NCBI RefSeq assembly: GCF_029784135.1
Contig: NC_073746.1
Location: 224,081,882 to 224,145,881, forward strand
DNA: 64,000 nucleotides
Direction of reading: 5' to 3'
Origin: Toxorhynchites rutilus septentrionalis
Lineage: Eukaryota; Arthropoda; Insecta; Diptera; Culicidae
In this document: positions 1 to 10,612 of the stretch, one piece after another
Numbering within the stretch: position 1 is the stretch's first letter
How the letters are laid out: each line of letters opens with the position of its first letter
Program-made: the position numbers and the translations under genes
Notes under the pieces: model-generated
Databases searched by the model: none
What the model was told of the DNA's origin: nothing
Seen by the model: only the letters and a program-made list of their open reading frames with translations

Positions 1-11
1 AAGAGCTCGTT

Positions 12-60
12 TGTACCTTAGGCCAGAAGGGAATCATGTACCTTAGGCCAGAAGGGAATC
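12..60. repeat. Short direct tandem duplication
   Basis: The stretch 'gtaccttaggccagaaggg' occurs twice back to back, about 25 bp apart, at the left edge of the window. It is probably a simple local duplication. Confidence 0.8.
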
Positions 61-95
61 CATCAGGAGGAAAGTGATGTCACAAACGGTTCCGC

Positions 96-1330
96 TTGAG
101 ACATCGGAGCAGTCACCACACACACATTCATACATACACGCGCATCCAGCATCTTGAAGATTCCGGAAAGATGTTATCGTTGCTGAAAAATAATCTACCA
201 GTTCCCCTGGGAATTGGAAAAAAAAACATTCAAGCGAAAGAGTTTATTTTAATGCTTTATATCCATATAACACTGCAACCAAATACATTTAGTTTCGTGA
301 TTTTTCAATCAAGTGAAATTAACAGGTGGTTATCGATTTAGTATTAACCACTGGTGGGCTTCGAGTATCGAGGAGAATCTGGAAAGATATTATCGTTATC
401 GTCAAGTGCAATTAGCAGGAAAGCTTCTGGAGATTAATCTTTCCCATCAGTAGGATATTTTCGTATCCAATATTGGATGCGCACGCAACAGAAAATGTTT
501 CACATCGCAAAAATCATATAATTTTCTATCGATTATTGCTCAGACGCTGAAAGTTTCAAACTCAGAGAGTTCATTCGCCTCTAGTTTGCCTTCCAAATTG
601 CCATCGTAAACCACACCTTCTCTCGATTCATCACGGACAAAAAGTATACCTGAGCGATGCTCTGGTGGCGAAACTCATTCATTTTTCGTGAGGACGTCGA
701 CAAGACAACATCGTTACTGAACGAGCTGGACGGCGAGGGTTCGAGGGATTCATTACCTGGCCTGACCTGACCTGAAACGCATTCAGTTTGTTTGGAACTG
801 TGAGAGAGCGCAGAAAAGCCGATCCATCAAAAGGAGAAGAGAAGGCGACCAAAAAAGTATCAGCATCAAAAAACATCGGAGCAGCTGCCACACGCACACA
901 TACATGCGCGGAACTATTTTCGTTTGGTTGCCATCCAGCATCGAGAAGATTCCGGAAAGATGTCATCGTTGCTGAAAAATAATCTGCCAGTTCCCCTGAG
1001 AATTGAAAAAAACATTCAAGCGAAAGTGTTTATTTTAATGTTTTCTAACCATATAACACTGCGATCAAATACATTTGGTTTTGTGATTTTTCAATGAAGT
1101 GCAATTAACAGGTGGTTATCGAGTTAGCATTGACCACTGGTGGGCTATCGAGGAGAATTTGGAAAGATGTTATCGTTGCTGGAAAATAATCTGCCAGTTC
1201 CCTTGGAATTGAAAATTACATTTAAGCGAAAGAGTTTATTATGTTTTCTATCCATATAAAACTGCGACCAAATACATTTGGTTTTGTAATTTTTCAATCA
1301 AGTGCGATCAACGTAAGACCACGTCTTTCG
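96..1330 (+). repeat. Tandemly repeated non-coding module, about 2.5 copies
   Basis: A block starting near 102 (CA-rich stretch, then a conserved line around 171) recurs near 870/959, and its core recurs again near 1166. Shared landmarks are 'cgttgctg(a/g)aaaataatct', a 'ccatataa(c/a)actgc' stretch, 'aacaggtggttatcga' and 'accactggtgggct'. The copies are separated by point changes and small indels. The 600-790 spacer between the first two copies is unique. No convincing ORF runs through it; the short ORFs here follow the repeat, not codon structure. The repeat family is not recognised. Confidence 0.6.
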
Positions 1331-2082
1331 GCAATTTATTAGAGGTGCAATGAATCTTAAGATGGAATTCCCGTTCTACGCGTACTGGCAAACGATGTTT
1401 ATTCAACAATTTCTCTAACGAGAAATGGGTGTTGTGATAAATGATGAGCGAACGCAAAAATTATGTAGACTGATTTGATGCAACAGAGATGTCCCCCAAA
1501 TATTCATTTATTCATTCATTCAGAATTGATTCAGATGCAACTAAAAACAAATGACAACTAAATCAACGATAGTTCTACGTCACCCTTACGGTTATACCAC
1601 AGATATAACCCACTTCCTGTTTTGGTCCTACGAATCGGATGTAAAAGTGAAGAGAGTTTTCGGGCACTTGTTGAAAAGACTGAGTGCTGAGCTGATTGAT
1701 CACCGGAGAATTCAACATCAATTAACGAAGAAGTTTCAGTTTCGGATCGCAGCGGTTCTACGGATCCAATGACAAGAAAGGCAGCAAGTAATATATTGGT
1801 GGCTTGATGCTATGGCTCACCGGAGGAAAAAGGAAAAAATAAAAAAGTGCATGCGAGTTTGTGTTCATTCATTATTGGCTTTGTTGTGTCCCTGTTTGGC
1901 GGTTAGTTTGACTAGTTGCGAGTATTGTTCGTCTGTTTTTCTCATAGTCTGATTGCTGAGTGTTGTATGCATGGGTTTATTATTCGCCAAATTGAACCAT
2001 TTAGGTCAAGGAAGGTCTCAATACTGGAGCGTCGAGTCGATCAATTCTGTCTCAACAGTTAACAGTGAACATAAGGCGTAAA
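1331..2082. other. Non-coding stretch; probable leader of the BEL fragment from about 1840
   Basis: No gene is seen at 1331-1840. The segment 1533-1605 resembles 16971-17047 (shared 'gatgcaact...aaacaaat' context), so it is itself repetitive. From about 1840 to 2082 the sequence directly precedes a BEL gag start codon and is probably that element's 5' leader. No LTR boundary could be fixed. Confidence 0.4.
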
Positions 2083-2506
2083 ATGCCGACTGAACTGCGT
2101 ACTTTCCAAAAACGTGAGCGACAGTTGCTGAATCGTCTTTTATTGATCGCTCACTTTGTGGAAGATTACACTGAGGGTAAGCTAGGCTTACGTCTGCAAG
2201 GTCTCGAAGAAGTGTCCAAGGAGTTTTATTACTGTTAGAGAACCTTAATTACTGTTAGAGAACCAGTTGTCGGATGATTTAGATGCCGATTCAAAGGAAG
2301 AATCTGTATTACAGCAAGAGACGGTAAATTGTCAGGTGATGCAGAACTTCGACGGTCAATTCTACGGGCTGAAATCCAAGCTGCTTGAATTTCAGCGTAG
2401 TTCCAACTTTTCTCCAGTCATTGTCCGTGGTAGTTCGTCAGAAGTGACAACAACATCTTCAAAGGTCAAGCTTCCCGAGATTCGACTACCTTCTGTGGTA
2501 TTCTAG
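2083..2506 (+). pseudogene. Truncated BEL/Pao gag fragment
   Basis: From the ATG at 2083 the reading MPTELRTFQKRERQLLNRL, then AHFVEDYTEG, is typical of the N-terminus of BEL/Pao gag proteins. The frame closes at 2236-2238 inside a tandem duplication ('attactgttagagaacc' occurs twice, about 2228-2265). The protein resumes in another frame near 2267 (SDDLDADSKEES) and reaches the BEL hallmark KLPEIRLPS at about 2475-2500, then breaks off. The downstream gag and pol are absent, so this is a deletion derivative and cannot encode a working capsid protein. It is in the opposite orientation to, and different from, the large BEL element at 21-35 kb. Confidence 0.8.
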
Positions 2507-3000
2507 ATTTAGAATGCACGAGTGTGTTGATTATTACATTTAGAGAGAAATGAATGTCGGTTGTTGAACAATTGATAGTTTTGTGTGTTGTTGATAGTGG
2601 GAATATCACATTGGCGATCCTGCCATACTAGATTCGCTGGATAAGAGAATGATTGTATTCAAATTCTCAGATTGGTAAGTGATAAAAAAGAGAAATGATA
2701 AATAATATTTTTGTTTCTAGTTTGGACGGGTAAACAGATGAAAACAATGAGTTAGATATCGAGGTGGAGTATTAAAAGAAATATATCAGTATTGGTAAGC
2801 AAAATGTGATGGCGTCATTGTGAATATGGCATTCTATGTGAATATAGAAGAAACAGACACAAGTGTTGACGTTGCGATGTGAAAGGTGGTTATGGCAGCG
2901 CATGCGATGTCACTCGTAACTCCACTATCTTCATTACCTTCATTTCCAGTATTTCAAAATGAAACTGGCGAGAAGGGATGCCAGAAAAATGATTTTCCTA
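2507..3000. other. Non-coding stretch between BEL gag fragment and tandem array
   Basis: No gene is recognised. It probably belongs to the 3' portion of the same truncated BEL element, but no LTR pair could be found to prove this. Confidence 0.35.
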
Positions 3001-3009
3001 AGATCAATA

Positions 3010-3395
3010 CAGTTGAGTCGGGTCAAGCCCAAGGCCATCTTATAAATAAAAAGCATCACACTGAATATAAATCACGGTCAAAACAGTTGAGTAGGATCAA
3101 ACCCAAGGACAACTTTTGCTAAAAATTTTGAGTCAAGTATAGCTCTAGGCCAAAACAGTTGAGTCGGGTTGAGCCCAAGACCAACTTGTACAGAAAAATT
3201 ATACATCGAGTTTCGGTTGCAGTTGAGTCGGGTCAAGCCCAAGGCCAACTTGTACTAAGAACAAATAAATGAAATAAAGAAATCAAAATTTATTGAGTGT
3301 AACACAAGGAACAGTTGGGTCGGGTCAAGTTCACGACCAACTTGTTTACCACAAAACAGCTGAGTCTGGTAATGCCTAATACCAGCATCTACAAG
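3010..3395 (+). repeat. Degenerate tandem array with 'cagttgagtcgggtcaagcc' core, six units
   Basis: Six imperfect copies begin near 3012, 3080, 3152, 3221, 3311 and 3355. Each reads roughly 'cagttgagtcgggtcaagcc' followed by 'aaggccaacttgtac' and a variable AT-rich spacer, so the period is 45-90 bp. The later copies are more degraded. It lies just downstream of the BEL gag fragment and may be its LTR or 3' region. Confidence 0.7.
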
Positions 3396-3639
3396 TGAAT
3401 GGATGAAAGAAATAAACAAACTTTAAAAATAAATTAATTGAAATAATTATATATTTACAAAAAACAGCCACACTGCCGCTCATGAAATGGAACAGAAGAA
3501 AATAAGCAGCGTTGACGTTCCAAAATTTTAAATTCAAAATGGCTTGCACTGATACCAGTCGCAGTTTGCGAACGCGAATATTTACAATATTTATTGTTAA
3601 ATTTCTGTAAACATGAGTGTCTTTTAGCGGGTGAGTGAT

Positions 3640-3690
3640 ATTTCGTCTTCGGGGGAATCAAGTGAAGAACTGAAAAGTGTTGAGGATGGA
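3640..3690 (+). repeat. Direct repeat, copy 1, interrupted by a MITE
   Basis: 'atatttcgtcttcggggg' through 'gtgttgaggatgga' is repeated at 4276-4335. Here the copy is cut by the element at 3691-4067 and resumes at 4068 with 'gagaaaggccaggaacca'. With the insertion ignored, a short open reading frame continues across the joint (ISSSGESSEEL before it, RPGTTLVEVDILRRVSEEA after it). The broken sequence may therefore once have been coding, but no family is recognised. Confidence 0.65.
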
Positions 3691-4067
3691 CCCAGCAAAC
3701 ATTAAATCGTATAACTTTGCACATGATAAGTCACATATAATTTCGTATCAAATCACAATCGCATAAAATATCAATCAAAATATCGATCATATATATCTAA
3801 AATCGCATAAAATGCAAAAACACGATTTTCCATGTCATCGATGGATTGAGTGGTAACGTTGTCGTATCAAATCGCATATCAGTCCAAAAAGCATCGCATA
3901 TCGTCATATACGGCTTTATATACGTACAAAATATGGCATATACGTATATCTCCTCCACTTTTGTGTGTATATGCTAGTTATCTGCATCATATATCATACA
4001 AATGTGTCTTGGTTGTATGTATATCGCCTCCAATTATAGCTATTCATACGACTTAATGTTTGCTGGG
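3691..4067. mobile_element. MITE with 22-bp terminal inverted repeats
   Basis: The ends are inverted copies starting 'cccagcaaacattaa' and running about 22 bp with one mismatch. The interior is AT-rich with many 'atcgcata' and 'cgtatat' words and has no transposase. The uninterrupted repeat at 4276-4335 acts as an empty site, so the boundaries are well supported. The joint fits a 2-3 bp target duplication (GA or GGA). The superfamily is not assigned. Confidence 0.85.
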
Positions 4068-4275
4068 GAGAAAGGCCAGGAACCACTTTAGTGGAGGTCG
4101 ATATATTGCGTAGAGTTTCGGAAGAAGCAAAAGTGATAGAGGTTAAGCAAAGGAAATCGGCATCAAAATGGCTATCGGGCTCGTTGGTGTTCCAGCTTTT
4201 TTAAGAGAATGCGCCCCTCAATGTATGCATAGTGGAATCAGAGCAGCGTAAGGAATAATTCATTCAAACGCTGGT

Positions 4276-4340
4276 ATTTCGTCTTCGGGGGAATCAAGTG
4301 AAGAACTGGAAAGTGTTGAAAATGGAGAAAGGCCAGGAAC
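4276..4340 (+). repeat. Direct repeat, copy 2 (empty site)
   Basis: This is the intact counterpart of 3640-3690 plus 4068-4085. It reads straight through 'gttgaaaatggagaaaggcc' with no MITE. Confidence 0.75.
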
Positions 4341-4738
4341 CAAACTAGAATCTAGAATTTTATTTTAAAGAAAACATGCGGGCGAAGTTCTTTTTTCTTT
4401 TTTCTCTAAATTTACCCTCATTTTATTCAAACAGCGCGGGAGAAAGTTCTTGAATCAACAAAAAGATATAGCAGTCATTTTGACAACACATGAATCACTA
4501 ACAAAGGATCCTAGGAAGTCCTGTTCGTCTGAAGGTGCATTACCAGATAACGGATAATCTAGGTAGGTATCTAGGTTTCAAAGCTGTAAGGTCATGGAAC
4601 GCAACGACGCTGTCAGGAACAACAAGCTATAGCTATATAGCTATAGCATATATGCCGCAATTGTCTTCGTCTAGGCCATGAACCAAGCAATCTACAATTA
4701 AAATAATCTGAATGATATGTTTCATATAAGCAGAAAAA
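4341..4738. other. No gene seen
   Basis: AT-rich sequence with a small palindrome 'gctatagctatatagctatagc'-type at about 4625-4647. Nothing else could be supported. Confidence 0.4.
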
Positions 4739-4990
4739 CTACATCTGATATTTAGCACAACATTTTAATGTTTTGAGTTTGTCTCGAACAGATGGATAGG
4801 ACTTCGCATGGCTTTTTGATGCTTTCGGAATTTCACAATAAGATTCTACGATGTTGTCAGAATATGGATTAGGATCTTCCCGAATGAAATCTGCGTATTT
4901 ATGATTTGCTAGTGCCGGTGATGAATACAACGGTAAAGCAATCTGCGCTTCGTGTTGATGATGGACGTAATCTTCTGAGTCAACTACCGG
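4739..4990 (-). CDS. Possible terminal exon or coding remnant, unknown protein
   Basis: The minus strand is open for about 80 residues from a possible acceptor near 4990 to a stop at 4739. The composition is protein-like: charged, with HANHKYADF-type and IREDPNPYSDNIVESY segments, and no simple repeats. There is no in-frame ATG near the start. An in-frame stop lies just upstream at 5033-5035, so it would have to be entered by splicing. No partner exon was found and no family is recognised. It may equally be a chance ORF. Confidence 0.25.
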   Translation of the reverse strand, partial: PVVDSEDYVHHQHEAQIALPLYSSPALANHKYADFIREDPNPYSDNIVESYCEIPKASKSHAKSYPSVRDKLKTLKCCAKYQM

Positions 4991-5035
4991 CAGTGTTTGG
5001 ATTTCGATCAATATCGAATGATACACAATGTATCA

Positions 5036-6563
5036 TGCAGGTAACCTCTCACGAATATATTACCCAACAAGAGTGGATTGTTCAGATACTTGTATGAATG
5101 ACAGTAAGACTAAGGTTACTTCGGATCGGAGTACGCACGAAAATTTGATTGTACGAAGAGAAACAAACAATATTGTTGGATAGAAGCTGACGAATTCGAA
5201 CGAAGCAAGGGGCAAGCAATGTAAGCACACCAATACAACTCAATGTGGTTGTTTACTTTCACTGTTGCATACAATTCGTACGACCACTTTTCCGCATCCA
5301 GTGTCACCCCCGCCTAATCATTTGTGTAACACTAAATGATTAAACAAAGAGAAGAACGAAGACTGTTGATCGCATATCCGAGCTGTACCAAACATCGCAC
5401 ACCATTTTCGAAGCCTGCATACAAGTTTGAACCGCATATATCGTCGCGAAAACCACTGCACAAACAAGTGCAGAGCGAGAAGTGATACAAAAAAAAAGTC
5501 ATCATTCGGTCACCATTTGCGGAGAGCAGCGAATGGGAAAAAAGCTAAAACGAGAGAGTTTTTGTTTTTACTGGAGCGGTGTTGCTAGTAAAACTTCGCG
5601 ACAGCAGCGTTGCAAATGAAAAATATGATCTGACTACCCTTCCCTTAGCCTCTATCGAGCTAAATAATCATATAGTTTGCTCTCTCTGAGACTTAAGAAT
5701 CAGGATCTGCTACATTAGTTGAATATGAATCATTCGCTTTGCGTAGTCCGTATGATCCTGCTGTTTCATGATGCATAGAGAGGTTCGATATGTATATGTT
5801 AGAGGCAAAGAAAAAAATATACTTCCTGTTCCGAAAACGTACATGACGGTATTGCTTGCGTGCTGGTGTATCATGAAGTGCGAACCGAAGCAGAGTGGTC
5901 TCGTTCTCTTTTGTGTCGTGATTTGTAGGACGTAACAACAAAGAATGCCGCTGGAGGAAATGATTTCTATAAGATCATATTTGAACGAACGAAATATATA
6001 ATTCGATATATTCTGTGAATGGATCAATTGAAAAACACTAACTTAATTGTTGGGGAGGCATTACGGTTTCTCACGAGGTTTCCTTTCCGGTTGAAATGAA
6101 ACGATGTATTTGTCACCATAAATGATCATGAAAATGGGTATGAAAGGTTTGCTACACTTTTGGTTTTAAATAATTCAAACATCGTACTTACTTCACAGAT
6201 ACGGGAACCCTTATTCGGAACTAGTTTGTCGTCTCCGCAAAAATAAAAGCTTGGTGCGAACATTTTTACTCGTATTCGGGCAGGCATTTTGAATTTCCAC
6301 TTTCTTTGACCTAATATTTTTCCGAACGAAATAAAAATAAACGAAGTCAGAATCACGTAAATGTTTACTCCTGCGATTTGAAAATATTCGATAAAAAGTG
6401 AAACGAAGAGATGCCAGATGATTTTTAAAAAAAGTTTGTAAAAATTTGTGAATGTCTGTTAAAAATGTAGAAAAGTCTGTAAAAGTGTGCAGATCTGTAG
6501 AAATGTCTTAACGTTAATTTTCACCTGTTCGTTAATACTTTGTACATCGCGATGCACGTAATA
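5036..6563. other. No gene seen
   Basis: About 1.5 kb of AT-rich sequence. Two overlapping minus-strand ORFs around 5693-6027 lack recognisable motifs. A short stretch near 6190 (an 'acttcacagatac'-type motif) weakly recalls the R repeat family. No RNA gene or element boundary was recognised. Confidence 0.4.
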
Positions 6564-7291
6564 TTTATGACAGACATACAACTGTACTAGCGTTGTATGT
6601 ACTTCGAAAATTGTATGTCTGTCACCATGTACAGCGCTAGAACCATGCAAGCAACTCGGTACAATCGCTGTATCTGTACCGACCTGTTTTACCGTTCTGC
6701 ATGGCTACAGTTGTACTGTGCGCAGCGCCATAGACGGTGGTGGAAAGCATAAACAAACTGAATCAAAACACTTGGTAAACATTCTTTTCATTGACATTAT
6801 CTTGAGTTCATAACTCAGATTGGCAACTTGTCTGTTGTGTTTAATAGTTCAGGTGCTAAATAAAAACCTTTTTCATTGAAATATGTGGTGAAAATTGGTC
6901 AAATTTCTGATTGTCAGTTTGACATGCGGTACAATGTATAACCAAAGTCAAGGCGTCTAGAAGTATATCCTAAGGTAGGCCAACTTACTAAAACCACTTT
7001 TCAGCCATCTTGGAAGTCTACTGTGTTTTGTTTGTAGACAATACACAATACGCTTGTGCCCAAGCTCGCTTGTGATCAGTCTGTCTCTTTCACGCTTCAC
7101 GCAAATAATTCCCCTTCAGCTTTCTTCCGTACTGTTTTCATATACCACTCCCCTAACCAACTTAGTGACGAAACGGCCTCACCTTAGGATATACTTCTAG
7201 GCGCCTTGACCAAAGTATGTGTGTCATGTTACCGTGGTACCTGTACAACGTTGTACACGTTCAACGCTAGTACTGTCCCTGTCCCTGGCAT
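6564..7291 (+). mobile_element. M1-family MITE copy D, interrupted
   Basis: It starts 'ttatgacagacatac' and ends near 'ctgtccctggcata', matching the copy at 17876-18348 in the same orientation over its whole length, including the 'gcgcagcgccatagacgg' block. It is split by the hAT-like MITE at 6949-7208. The family is non-coding and unusually rich in 'tgtac/gtaca' words. Confidence 0.85.
6949..7208. mobile_element. hAT-like MITE, 260 bp, with 8-bp target duplication
   Basis: The ends are inverted repeats of about 28 bp: 'caaggcgtctagaagtatat' at the left and its near-complement ending 'ctaggcgccttg' at the right. The flanks are a perfect 8-bp direct repeat 'accaaagt' (6941-6948 and 7209-7216). 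An 8-bp duplication with C/G-ended inverted repeats is typical of the hAT superfamily. There is no coding capacity. It interrupts an M1 element, so it inserted later. Confidence 0.9.
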
Positions 7292-7303
7292 AAGATTGTA
7301 TTT

Positions 7304-7304
<1 letters not shown>

Positions 7305-7369
<65 letters not shown>
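7305..7369. repeat. (TA)n microsatellite
   Basis: About 32 uninterrupted TA dinucleotides follow the right end of the M1 copy. The poly-Tyr/Ile ORF through it is an artefact. Confidence 0.95.
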
Positions 7370-7371
<2 letters not shown>

Positions 7372-8450
7372 CGGCATAAAAAATGTTTAAATATTTTAAC
7401 GATCTACACATACGTGAAATGTTCGTGATTCTTGTGTTCATACTTGTGTTTTACATACCGAGGAATAGAACACCAAGTCGATCACCATCGACAAAAATAA
7501 ACAAAAACTCAAACCATTCCTTGTATTCCATTCCCGATGTATTTCATTTACGAATCTGACATGTTTGTTCTCTTGAATGTTGAATGTTAAATTTAAAAAC
7601 TGATTTTTTTTGTCTTAAAGCAGACAAATTAAATAAAGAAAAACAATGTAAATTTCCTTGTTGCAAATGTGTTGTTCTTCATCGAACCACAGAACTTAAC
7701 ATTAATATGAGCATTGAATGTTTTGCTCAGCTGAGGTGAGTATGGCGTTGTTAATTTTTATGAATGATTTTCCGTCATTATCAGTATTTCTTCGTTAATA
7801 TATTGGACATCCACCAAGGCTTACGGTCGTGTCGTTGGTGAAATTTATAAGAAAATGTAGTGTACATTTTCCACCCACCATGCAAGGCTATGAAAGTTTT
7901 AGATCACCGCACGACCATGAACCATGTCTGTGGTAACAATATCGAACAGTAACCCATATTTCGACATAAGCAGACCCGAACGCAAATTCAAGTTGTTGAA
8001 ATTTGTATGAAAATTTTTATTCGATGTTGCATAAATACTTAGAAGACATAGTCCTGACCCTAACTTAACTATTTTTCTATAAATCTCCTTGCATTTCAGC
8101 AAAAAAAATCTTATCCAGAATATAAAACAATTATCAGAGACAATTTTCGTTCAAGATTTTTCCCTACATGCAGAGAATGCAATTTTTCATTCATTGTGAA
8201 TAATCGTACCGTCTCTTTCGTCTGCAATGATGTCAGGGCAAAAGTACTTATCAAATCATAAAAATGATTGGCGTGTACAAGTTATTGTTACCAAACAAAA
8301 CACCAACCGAATGCAAAAGATACTGAAGTACTGTCGTCGGTCACTGAATGATACTATGCTCACGACATCATTGGGGTGCGACCTATTTTGCGCACGTAAC
8401 CACTGTGAACGGCAAAGTGTTAATGAATGACTCAGAAAATAGGTCTAACG
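7370..8450. other. No gene seen
   Basis: AT-rich sequence. 7965-8150 has weak word-level likeness to the R repeat ('catagtcctgaccctaactt', then 'acaattttcgt'), suggesting an old divergent copy. No ORF with recognisable motifs. Confidence 0.4.
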
Positions 8451-8780
8451 CAGTGGTATTCAACCTTTTTTTCGGAGGGACCACAAACCCATGTTAGGCA
8501 TGGTGTCGTGGGCCGCAAAACAAAAATGAACGTACTACGAAATTATAACCAGCGTGAAATAAACATAAAAATGTATTGAAACTATGGAAAAATGTCACGG
8601 TGAGTCAAATATCTTTGATGTGATGAATGGAGCCCCTCATTTTTCAAAAGCCTATGAAATATGGTTATGTCCAAACAGTCTGCAACAAAAATAAAAAGTA
8701 TTTTACAGATATGTCTGTAAATTTACAAACATATATGTAAATCTGGCATCTCTGGTGGTCTGAGAATTTATTGCAAGAAA
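8451..8780 (+). mobile_element. Remnant end of a hAT-type DNA transposon
   Basis: It begins 'cagtggtattcaaccttttt', a close variant of the terminal repeat common to many hAT elements (CAGTGGTTCTCAACC type), followed by 'gggaccacaaaccc' and 'gtgggccgcaaaac', the usual subterminal context. No matching right end or transposase is visible, so this is a fragment with an uncertain right limit. Confidence 0.6.
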
Positions 8781-9293
8781 TCGCTTGAAAAAATGCATGA
8801 TTTTTTTTTTTTTTTTGAAAATGAAGTGGATTGAGTCCGCATCACTCAGGTTTATATCAGGAAAGTTATCATCCAAGCCATTCTAGTCAGCTACCAATCG
8901 GTTAGAAAACTGCATTGCAGATCAATGGTAGCTTATCACACTGTGTTAAAGTTCCCTCAGGCTTAAGAAAAGCTGGCTGAAGCGAGCAGGATGAAAATAA
9001 AGAATGACATCTCTTCTATTCTCTCACGGTGCAAAAATTAAATTGCAAATTTTCTCTTCTGCTTTTCAGTATATCTGAATATTTTCAAAGAGCAATCGAT
9101 TCCTGCACTGGATATTTTAACATGGGCACCCGCTTCAAAATCCACTCAGTCATGAATATCCATTCATTGAGAATTGATTCAGATGTATAGCAACCTTGTG
9201 CATATTGTCCTATCTAGGAAAATTTGCTCCTCGAATTTTTAAATGTCACCCGTCAGTATGACAAGTTAGTGTTTGCATACACCCATTATGGGC
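8781..9293. other. No gene seen
   Basis: AT-rich spacer with a short T run near 8803. 9150-9180 shares 'gaattgattcagatg' with 1517-1535, another hint of old repeat content. Confidence 0.4.
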
Positions 9294-9926
9294 ACCTTAC
9301 ACGATCAAAAATTATTGACAATATGAGTCTTCAAAATCGTGACAGCCAGGCTTTTCGTTTCGATCTAACCTCAATTAATATGTTGCCACCTTACACGATC
9401 AATATCGCCATCAATCCGGACAACGAAAATATCTGCGATGACTAGTGGCGATATTAGAGTTTGGGATCCAAAGTATTTACCATCAGATTAGAAGGCTTAA
9501 AGGCAATTTTAAATTGGTATAATTTGAATGAAAATTTCTACTTGGCATTATTTAATTACTTGAAGCACGTAGTCATAACCCAAACTTAATTTCTTTCCCC
9601 TAAATTTATCGATATTCCTACTAAAACTTATTATTATAATATAAAATTAATTTCAGACACAATTTTCGTAGAGTATTTTCTCACCACTTGCAGAATAAAA
9701 GTGATTTACATTCGCATAGGATACTCATTCGGTTCTGAAAAGTTAATTTTAATTCATAATTTACACTTTAAAATTCATTTTTCCTACTCAAAAACACATC
9801 ATAATACTCACTTCACAAATACAGGCTGTTCCTTTCAATTTCGGAGATGCAATTTTTTTTAGTTTGCGAAAATATATGCAATATTGTCTGCAAGCAAATG
9901 TTTTTATTTTATGAATAAGATTATAT

Positions 9927-10107
9927 GAGGGGCTCAGAAGGAAAGGGGTGTAAGTGACATGTTCGAGTTTCTCTTCATCGACTCTGGTCACTTTGGTTAT
10001 AACTTAACTGCAAACACATTCCGTGCAAATGAGTTATTCACGAAAGAAAAAGTTGATGAAAATAAAATCGATCAAGTCACTCACACCCCTTTCCTTTTGA
10101 GCACCTC
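9927..10107. mobile_element. MITE of about 181 bp with ~30-bp inverted repeats
   Basis: The left end is 'gaggggctcagaaggaaagg' and continues 'ggtgtaagtgac'. The right end is its imperfect complement, '...cacccctttccttttgag' plus 'cacctc'. The flanks are AT-rich, with 'atat' on each side as the possible target duplication. The equivalent site in R copy 2 lacks it, which confirms an insertion. Confidence 0.75.
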
Positions 10108-10612
10108 ATATATTATTTACAGATCATATTCACCCTATACCTTAAATTAACGCCAGTTTTTTCAGTTCGCGTAGAGCATCGAGAGCAATCGGTCGCTTTA
10201 CTGAGTTTCTCTAAACCCAAGTTATATATCGTTCTTGGCTTAAAAGTGGAACTACGCCACCCAGAACATCCAGTATAGTGTTCTGCCACCGGCCGCACGA
10301 TTGTTACGTAGTCGCGGGTGAAGTCATTAATTCCGGTTTCAAGCACGCATCGGTGTACTAGGGTACATGAACGAGAAAGAGCTAAACCAGTTCCTAACGT
10401 CTCCATCAAAATTTAAAAAATTTAAATATAGGGTGACAGGCGTCTCCACCTGATTTAAAAATTCGAAAAGTGTTAGAGAAAAACCCAGTTGCTCCATAAA
10501 TTCTACGTACCCCAATTAAGTAAAAGTGACGAACTTGATAGCAGAAAAGAGTAGTTTTGACAACTGAGTGAGAAAGTATTCAAAATTAGCGTTTAACTTT
10601 CGTGTGTACTAC

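Noticed and set aside
5693..6027. Two overlapping minus-strand ORFs as a gene
   Set aside because: No recognisable motif, different frames over the same bases, and AT-rich composition like the surroundings.
7229..7441. Minus-strand ORF rich in Tyr/Ile
   Set aside because: It only translates the (TA)n microsatellite.
7965..8200. Third copy of the R repeat
   Set aside because: Only scattered words match; similarity is too weak to claim without alignment.
10113..10409. Minus-strand 98-residue ORF
   Set aside because: It is antisense to the 5' leader of the I-like element and crosses its insertion boundary at 10162/10163.
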